A stretch of 11,356 nt of DNA from Bacteroidia bacterium. Its GTDB lineage: Bacteria; Bacteroidota; Bacteroidia; Bacteroidales; Azobacteroidaceae. The notes beneath the pieces are model-generated. The model saw nothing but the letters and a program-made list of their open reading frames with translations, was not told the DNA's origin and ran no database searches. Location of the stretch: the NCBI GenBank assembly GCA_025996865.1, contig BNTV01000141.1, positions 1 to 11,356 of the forward strand. Direction: 5' to 3'. Each line of letters begins with the position of its first letter. Positions within the stretch are counted from its first letter, which is position 1. Positions 1 to 5,628 of the stretch are shown here, piece after piece. Made by a program: the position numbers and the translations under genes.

Positions 1-1208
1 ATTGCAATGCTGAATTTGCGACAATGAAAAACAGAGACGGGACACAACTCTTTCCACAGGATGAAACGAAGCGGGCAGCAAAATGGCAGCGGGCAGCCGA
101 ATCCTGCCGTGAAGCCATAAGGGTTTGCATGGACTCTCTCGGTATGAAACTTTACGTTTTTCCCGGAGACCCCAAATATAATCTGAGCGATACGATAATG
201 ACACAGATGTCGCTTCGTCAAGCATTTTGTGAAGAATGGAACAACGAGGTTATATGGGCTGATACACGTGCATGGGTGTCAGTGTTGCAACACCGTGTTC
301 TGCCTGAGTTGAATCCGATGTTCCAAGGTCAGCCCCAGATGGCTCGAGTCTTTTCAATTCCACTTCAAATAGCGGAAATGTTTTATTCCGAAAACGGCGT
401 TCCCATAGAAGAGGACAATGAATGGGACTACAACACCCGATATACATTGTGGCGGGCAACTCAGAAGGACGCTCTTTACATCCGTCCCGGAGGTGAAACA
501 TCCCGACTTAATTTCAATCGCGAGCCGCGATTTTATGCATGGCTTGGATTTCCACAGGGAATATGGTATGGCTCAGGTTCGTATGACGATAAAAAACCGA
601 GCGACCTGTGGATTTATCAGGATGATTCCGGAGCAACATCATACGGAGATGCTGCTTTGAACGAACCGACAGGGTATTTGCCTAAAAAATGGATACATTA
701 TCAAACGCTTCAGCCTGCCAGTCTGCAACTCAGTGTTTACAACTATATCTGGCCCAAGTACAGACTGGCGGAATTGTTGCTTTCTTATGCCGAAGCGCTT
801 AACGAAGCCGAAGACAGTCAGGCAGCGCGTCGGGAAGCGATGAAATATGCAGACCTCGTACGTGAAAGGGCGGGGTTACAACCCATAGCAGAAGCCTGGA
901 GATTACATTCGAAAAATTCTAATAAATATAACACCCAAGACGGCCTCCGGGAGATTATCCGGCATGAAAGATTGATAGAACTGTCTTTGGAAGGCATACG
1001 ATTTTGGGATTTGCGCCGATGGAAAACGGCCCGTGAAGTCTTGAATAAACCCATACAGGGATGGAATCTGTCTCAATTGGACAAAGTGGACAAATATAAG
1101 CCGCTGAGCATTTTTAACCAGAAATTTGGTATAAAAGATTATTTCTGGCCCATTTCGGAAGGTGAATTGACGAGAAACTCCAATTTAGTGCAGAGTTTGG
1201 GATGGTAG
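1..1208 (+). CDS. SusD/RagB-family glycan-binding outer membrane lipoprotein (5' partial)
   Basis: This is the C-terminal part of a SusD-like protein, the surface lipoprotein that lids a SusC TonB-dependent transporter and helps bind and import glycans. The frame is open from base 3, and the residues before the first ATG (base 24) continue the family pattern, so the true start, signal peptide and N-terminal helices lie upstream. Counting from the ATG at 24, YRLAELLLSYAEALNEA at about 246-262 is the typical TPR-like helix, ERLIELSLEGIRFWDLRRW at about 315-333 is the family's most recognisable segment, and the end, with NSNLVQSLGW, resembles the usual NPxLxQNPGW-type finish. About 400 residues are visible; whole SusD proteins usually have 500-650. 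It is followed after 35 bases by a second surface lipoprotein, as expected in a PUL. The family call is firm; the glycan is unknown. Confidence 0.93.
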   Translation, partial: CNAEFATMKNRDGTQLFPQDETKRAAKWQRAAESCREAIRVCMDSLGMKLYVFPGDPKYNLSDTIMTQMSLRQAFCEEWNNEVIWADTRAWVSVLQHRVLPELNPMFQGQPQMARVFSIPLQIAEMFYSENGVPIEEDNEWDYNTRYTLWRATQKDALYIRPGGETSRLNFNREPRFYAWLGFPQGIWYGSGSYDDKKPSDLWIYQDDSGATSYGDAALNEPTGYLPKKWIHYQTLQPASLQLSVYNYIWPKYRLAELLLSYAEALNEAEDSQAARREAMKYADLVRERAGLQPIAEAWRLHSKNSNKYNTQDGLREIIRHERLIELSLEGIRFWDLRRWKTAREVLNKPIQGWNLSQLDKVDKYKPLSIFNQKFGIKDYFWPISEGELTRNSNLVQSLGW

Positions 1209-1214
1209 GAAAAC

Positions 1215-1242
1215 TAAAAGTTAAAAGTTAAAAATTAAAAGT
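1215..1242 (+). repeat. Four tandem AT-rich heptamers in the leader of the next gene
   Basis: Four consecutive 7-base units, TAAAAGT, TAAAAGT, TAAAAAT and TAAAAGT, fill nearly the whole spacer and end one base before the ATG at 1244. Only the third unit differs, by one base. Start regions in this phylum are A-rich and seldom use a Shine-Dalgarno sequence, so the array overlaps the likely ribosome-loading region. Whether the repeat number affects expression is not visible. Confidence 0.7.
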
Positions 1243-1243
1243 T

Positions 1244-2488
1244 ATGAAAAATAAGATCAATAATAATCTTGGTAATATACCAATCATTGTAATAATGGTT
1301 ACAATGTTATTTTCCTGTAAGGAAGCAGAGAATCTGATATACTATGATGAAAATGCTCCGGCGCCAGCCTTGATCAACACAAACAGTATCACAGTGGAAA
1401 ATCTGGCGGGTAAATCAGTATTGAAGTACGAAGTTCCGTATGATGACAATCTTCTGTATATAAAGGCTGTATATGAATCTTCTCCCGGCGTGGTACGGCA
1501 GGCGCAGTCCTCCCGTTTCGTGGACACGCTGTCACTCGAAGGTTTCCATGATGCAGGAAATTACCCCGTAAAACTTTATTCGGTAGGTAAAAACGAAAAG
1601 GAATCAGATCCGGTTACGATAACCGTATCTCCGCTTGTTCCTCCAATTGCAGAGTCTTTTCCTTCCCTGACAATGATAGCCACTTTCGGAGGAGTAGAAG
1701 GCCGTTTCAGCAATCCGCATAAAGCGCCTCTCAAAGCAGTATTGATGGCAGATACAGCGAATACAGGCGAACCTGTATTCTTACAGTCATTTGTAATTGA
1801 TAACCCCAATGCCATATTTACAATCAGGGATTTACCGGCAAAATCAGCCAAGTTTTATGTTTATCTGATGGACCGATGGGGAAACAAGACCGAAACCAAG
1901 GAGTATGAGTTGACCCCGATGTTTGAGGAAAGATTAGATAAAACTTTGTGGAAAGAAAATAAATTACCTTCGGATTTTCAAAATACTTTAGAAAATAATT
2001 ATTGGGGATATCGCTTTGCCGGATTGTTCGACGGTGTCGTCTGTCCGGTTAATGGATGGGGCAACACTTTCATACCGGAGACCCGTCCACTGCCGAGTTT
2101 GTTTACAATTGATCTGGGAGTTACGGCAAAAATCTCACGATTCAATTTTGTTCTGTGGTGGGCGTGGAACAGAGCATACCCACGTTCTTTTGAAGTTTAC
2201 GGTACTGCCTCTACAAATCCCGGAGACGACCTGAACGGTAGCGAATGGCAACTGTTAGGAAAGTTCTCGTCGTGGAAACCATCAGGTGAAGACCCCGCTG
2301 TATTTACACCGGAAGACAACGCATTTCTATGGCCGGGTGGCGAAAATTTCGACGTAAATCCATCGATCGATCAGCCGGATCCCTATTTTCCCGTCAGAAT
2401 AATACGCTATAAAATCCTGAGAATATGGGATAACCGTGATGATTATTCTATCGACGAACTTACTATTTATGGTGAAATAATAAAATAG
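1244..2488 (+). CDS. DUF4959/DUF5126/DUF5000-type surface lipoprotein of a PUL
   Basis: A 414-residue lipoprotein. A hydrophobic signal segment (about 12-22) ends in the lipobox LFSC, so Cys25 should be lipidated. The next residues, KEAE, are acidic and resemble the Bacteroidota lipoprotein export signal that sends lipoproteins to the cell surface. By overall pattern the mature protein has an N-terminal Ig-like DUF4959 region (about 26-128), a middle DUF5126 region (about 130-230) and a C-terminal discoidin-like DUF5000 region (about 255-411). The last carries the YRFAGLFDG, FTIDLG and RIIRYKILRIW elements typical of F5/8-type C folds. Such proteins sit beside SusC/SusD pairs and are presumed to be glycan-binding; no catalytic residues are recognisable. 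The ATG at 1244 gives a normal lipoprotein signal peptide. The ligand is unknown, and domain names come from pattern recognition, not a search. Confidence 0.85.
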   Translation: MKNKINNNLGNIPIIVIMVTMLFSCKEAENLIYYDENAPAPALINTNSITVENLAGKSVLKYEVPYDDNLLYIKAVYESSPGVVRQAQSSRFVDTLSLEGFHDAGNYPVKLYSVGKNEKESDPVTITVSPLVPPIAESFPSLTMIATFGGVEGRFSNPHKAPLKAVLMADTANTGEPVFLQSFVIDNPNAIFTIRDLPAKSAKFYVYLMDRWGNKTETKEYELTPMFEERLDKTLWKENKLPSDFQNTLENNYWGYRFAGLFDGVVCPVNGWGNTFIPETRPLPSLFTIDLGVTAKISRFNFVLWWAWNRAYPRSFEVYGTASTNPGDDLNGSEWQLLGKFSSWKPSGEDPAVFTPEDNAFLWPGGENFDVNPSIDQPDPYFPVRIIRYKILRIWDNRDDYSIDELTIYGEIIK

Positions 2489-2490
2489 TT

Positions 2491-2504
2491 GTAATCTGTA
2501 ATCT
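2491..2504 (+). repeat. Tandem duplicated heptamer GTAATCT
   Basis: Two perfect adjacent copies of GTAATCT lie three bases after the stop of the DUF5000-type gene, in the 30-base spacer before the next lipoprotein gene. The rest of the spacer is A-rich and serves as the start region. Two copies are short enough to be chance. Confidence 0.5.
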
Positions 2505-2518
2505 TAAAAATAAAAAAA

Positions 2519-3685
2519 ATGAAACCCATTAATAAATTCTTTCATACAAATTGGCGGAAGTCCACAATAATCTCGATTGCATTCGCTTTTATGACATTAT
2601 TTTCCTGTAAAGATCAGGACATAATGTTCAGGGAATATGTAGTAGAAGGTGGTATTACCTATCTGGGAGCCGTATCCGGCTTGAAAGCCCGCGTGGGTCT
2701 TAACCGTCTGGAATTAATATTCAGCATTGCCGACGCCACAACTACCAAAGTAGGAGTTTACTGGAACGATTATCAGGACTCTGTCATGATAAACATTGGT
2801 GAAACAAGTTCCATCCAACAAATAATCAATTTGCCGGAAGGTCAGTATTCTCTGTTTGTGAAGTCTTTCAATAAAGACGGAGACTCTTCCAATCCTGTCG
2901 AACTGATTACCCACACAGTGGGTGATAGTTATTTTGCAAATCTTGTGCATCGCGGAATAAAGACCAAGAGTACAAGTTTTAATAACGATTTGTCGATAGA
3001 ATGGCACAATCTGGATGGCATCAACGGAGCGCGTTTTACTTACCTGATTTACACCGATACTCTCAACAAAGAAAAACGCATTTTTATAGCGAATGAAACT
3101 ATATTTACACAAATCGAAGACTATAAACAAGGTACAACGTTCAAACGCATCACCTATTACAGCCCCGACAACCAATGGCTTGATACTATAATCCCTGCCG
3201 TAATACCGGAATCGTCACTTATGGTTGATAAAAAGATTGGAAAAGTGGTGAATTATTCAACACAGAACGCAAGTAATGCCGCATCCAATTTCTATGATGG
3301 GAATCCGGCGAATATGTGGCTGACCGACAATAATTATCCCGAATACGCAAGCATTGACCTTGGTTATGAAGTCCCTGTTTCAGGATTTGGGATATGGCCA
3401 TCGTATCAGCAAACAAACGGTCGTGCAGACCCTCGTGCGCCAACCAAAATCAAATTTGAAGGTAGCCTTGACAATACAGTCTGGACTGTTATCGGAGAAT
3501 TTGATTACGACAATGGCATGTATTATTATGAGCGTATTTTTGAAACACCCGTTACCAACGCCCGCTATGTGCGGATTACCGGTGTTGAATGTATTTCGGC
3601 GCCTGTTTATAATACAGCCATAGGAGGGGCAGGTACTAAATTGATGAATTTAGCGGAATTGGATGTATTCTTCCGTATAGAGTAA
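2519..3685 (+). CDS. DUF4998-type lipoprotein with C-terminal F5/8 type C (discoidin) domain
   Basis: A 388-residue lipoprotein. The signal segment ends in LFSC, lipidating Cys30, and is followed by KDQD, again an acidic stretch suggesting display on the cell surface. Residues about 32-225 fit the DUF4998 pattern of fibronectin-like repeats, including LPEGQYSLFVKSFNKDGDSS near 105-124. Residues about 245-386 form a discoidin/F5/8C domain: NFYDGNPANMWLTDN at 257-271, YASIDLGY at 276-283, then KFEGSLDNTVWTVIGEF and ARYVRITG. F5/8C domains commonly bind carbohydrate. No enzyme motif is seen. Its lipobox DNA shares a 14-base identical stretch with the preceding gene (2597-2610 against 1307-1320), and both end in discoidin-like domains, which suggests a pair working on one glycan. 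Its stop codon overlaps a candidate promoter for the next gene. Confidence 0.85.
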   Translation: MKPINKFFHTNWRKSTIISIAFAFMTLFSCKDQDIMFREYVVEGGITYLGAVSGLKARVGLNRLELIFSIADATTTKVGVYWNDYQDSVMINIGETSSIQQIINLPEGQYSLFVKSFNKDGDSSNPVELITHTVGDSYFANLVHRGIKTKSTSFNNDLSIEWHNLDGINGARFTYLIYTDTLNKEKRIFIANETIFTQIEDYKQGTTFKRITYYSPDNQWLDTIIPAVIPESSLMVDKKIGKVVNYSTQNASNAASNFYDGNPANMWLTDNNYPEYASIDLGYEVPVSGFGIWPSYQQTNGRADPRAPTKIKFEGSLDNTVWTVIGEFDYDNGMYYYERIFETPVTNARYVRITGVECISAPVYNTAIGGAGTKLMNLAELDVFFRIE

Positions 3686-3690
3686 CTTTG
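3659..3690 (+). promoter_or_regulatory. Candidate Bacteroides-type promoter upstream of the DUF4838 gene
   Basis: TAACTTTG at 3683-3690 matches the Bacteroides -7 consensus TAnnTTTG exactly, and TTG at 3659-3661 lies 21 bases upstream, within the usual spacing for the -33 element. Transcription would start about 7 bases downstream, near 3697, leaving a leader of roughly 40 bases before the ATG at 3735. The TAA of the -7 element is also the stop codon of the preceding gene. An eight-base degenerate match can occur by chance, so this is only a candidate. Confidence 0.4.
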
Positions 3691-3734
3691 TAAACCGGAA
3701 AATTCCCAAAAAAAACAAACTTAAATACATAAAT

Positions 3735-5609
3735 ATGAACAACTTTTTTTTAAACATAATGATTAAAGTAAAAAAAAAATCTCTCTTTCTTTTTACCATT
3801 TGCACGGCATTCTTGACAGTCAATTGTACTCAATCAGCTCAACTGACGCTTTCGGGTAGCGGAAAGGCAAAATATTCGATCGTTTTGCCGGATAATCCTT
3901 CATTGGTCGAATTGACTGCTGCAAAGGAACTTAAGAAACATCTGGACGAGATTACCGGAGCAGACTTTACTATTACAGGCGAATCAAAAGCCGACAATGC
4001 GAAACCGCAGATTGTTGTCGGGAATTCGGCGCGTGCAAAAACATTGCTGCCCGATGTGGATACGGATAAACTTCCCTACGATGGTATTGTGATCGAAACC
4101 ATAGGGGAAAATATCGTACTGACAGGTCATCCGATAAGAGGGACGCTCTATGCCGTAAATACTTTCCTTGAAGAAGCAGCCGGAGTGCGATGGTGGACTT
4201 CGACCGAATCGTTCATTCCCAAGCAGAAAAAATTAAAAATACCTGCTTTGCATATAAAACACGCTCCTCATCTGATTTATAGAGAAGCATACTACAAGGA
4301 CGCATTCAACGGTGAGGATTTCGCAACAAGAATGAAGTGTAATGGCTACTTTTCAAATATAACTCCCGAATACGGAGACTTCCACAAGTTTCAATATTTT
4401 GTACATTCATTTTATCCCATTTTGCCTCCACAACAATATTTCAACAAACATCCGGAATGGTACAGCCTTATCAACGGTAAACGCACTTACCAGAACGCTC
4501 AACTCTGTCTAACCAACGACGCGATGCGCAAGGAATTTATCAAAAATGCAATTGATACGCTTCGCAACCATCCTGAAATGGATTTTATTTCCATAAGTCA
4601 GAATGACTGTCATGGAGCTTGTCAATGTGAAAAATGTCAGGCAATCGTAAAAGAAGAAGGAGGCGAATCGGGACCGCTTATCAGGTTCGTCAACAGCGTA
4701 GCTGAAGAAATTGAAAAAGAATTTCCTGAACTCTGGGTAGAAACGCTTGCCTATCAATACACACGCAAAGCGCCACAAAAGGTCAAACCACGCAAAAATG
4801 TAGTCGTTCGCCTTTGTAGTATCGAATGTTCGTTTTCCCAACCTTTGGGTGAAGGTGAACAAAACAAAGCGTTCCGCGAAGACATAGAGGCGTGGAGCAA
4901 GATAGCCGACCATCTCTTTATATGGAACTACGTAACCAACTTCTCTTCATCTATGCTCCCTCATCCCAATATCCATACGCTTGCATCGGACATTCGCTTC
5001 TTTATAAAAAACAATACGATTGGACTTTTTGAACAGGGCGACTTCTATTGTGATGCCGGTGATTTTGTAAGAATGAAAAACTGGGTCATTTCCCGCCTGA
5101 TGTGGAATCCTGATCTTGATGAAAATCAGCTTATCGACGAATTTCTAACCGGTTATTACGGAAAAAAAGCGGCTCCATATCTGCGTAAATACTGGGATTT
5201 GCTTACCAACAGAACCAAGGAATCGGGAGTTTATCTACGTTGCTACATGGGACATACAGCCGATTGGCTCACTGTTCCGGTTTACGCCGAAGCCGCTTCC
5301 CTGATGAAACAAGCGCTTGATGTGACTAAAGACGAAACATTGCGCAATCGCCTTCGTCGTGAAGAAATACCGCTAAAATTCATGCTATTGCTTGAAAATG
5401 AACGATTTATGGAATATGAAAATCAAAACGTCACCTCGCCTGTAACTCTTCCCGGTGATCCGGAAAAGGCGCTCACGGAATTTATGAACCTTCTTAAAGA
5501 ATTTAACGTAACCATGGTTTCAGAGGATTTTACTCCCAACGCAAATCATGTACAATGGATAGAACAAGTCTTGCGCAGTAAACTGTTCCCCGAAAAAAAG
5601 CAAAATTAA
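3735..5609 (+). CDS. Secreted DUF4838-family protein, probable carbohydrate-active enzyme
   Basis: A 624-residue exported protein. A signal segment (about 16-29) precedes Cys31 in TVNC, a poor lipobox because of the Asn, so cleavage by signal peptidase I after QSA (position 35) is equally possible. Residues about 45-150 resemble the non-catalytic N-terminal domain of GH20 and GH67 enzymes (LVELTAAKELKKHLDEITGA and RGTLYAVNTFLEEAAGVRWW). The DUF4838 core follows, with LINGKRTYQNAQLCLTN at about 245-261, FISISQND just before a cysteine cluster C292-x3-C296-x-C298-x2-C301, and later FYCDAGDFVRMKNWVISRLMWNPDLD. The core looks like a TIM-barrel glycosidase relative, but no catalytic pair can be assigned. 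A second ATG at 3759 would give a more canonical signal peptide (MIKVKKKSLFLF...) and may be the real start. The gene lies 49 bases after the preceding one. Confidence 0.85.
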   Translation: MNNFFLNIMIKVKKKSLFLFTICTAFLTVNCTQSAQLTLSGSGKAKYSIVLPDNPSLVELTAAKELKKHLDEITGADFTITGESKADNAKPQIVVGNSARAKTLLPDVDTDKLPYDGIVIETIGENIVLTGHPIRGTLYAVNTFLEEAAGVRWWTSTESFIPKQKKLKIPALHIKHAPHLIYREAYYKDAFNGEDFATRMKCNGYFSNITPEYGDFHKFQYFVHSFYPILPPQQYFNKHPEWYSLINGKRTYQNAQLCLTNDAMRKEFIKNAIDTLRNHPEMDFISISQNDCHGACQCEKCQAIVKEEGGESGPLIRFVNSVAEEIEKEFPELWVETLAYQYTRKAPQKVKPRKNVVVRLCSIECSFSQPLGEGEQNKAFREDIEAWSKIADHLFIWNYVTNFSSSMLPHPNIHTLASDIRFFIKNNTIGLFEQGDFYCDAGDFVRMKNWVISRLMWNPDLDENQLIDEFLTGYYGKKAAPYLRKYWDLLTNRTKESGVYLRCYMGHTADWLTVPVYAEAASLMKQALDVTKDETLRNRLRREEIPLKFMLLLENERFMEYENQNVTSPVTLPGDPEKALTEFMNLLKEFNVTMVSEDFTPNANHVQWIEQVLRSKLFPEKKQN

Positions 5610-5628
5610 AAAAACAAATTAATCACAC

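Noticed and set aside
2714..3175. 153-codon open frame on the minus strand inside the DUF4998-type gene
   Set aside because: It lies wholly opposite a well-supported gene, has no start-region or domain support, and its composition looks like the reverse of a coding sequence.
4509..4913. 134-codon minus-strand frame inside the DUF4838 gene
   Set aside because: It is rich in Phe and Tyr as expected from reversing Lys/Glu-rich codons, and opposes the conserved DUF4838 core including the cysteine cluster.
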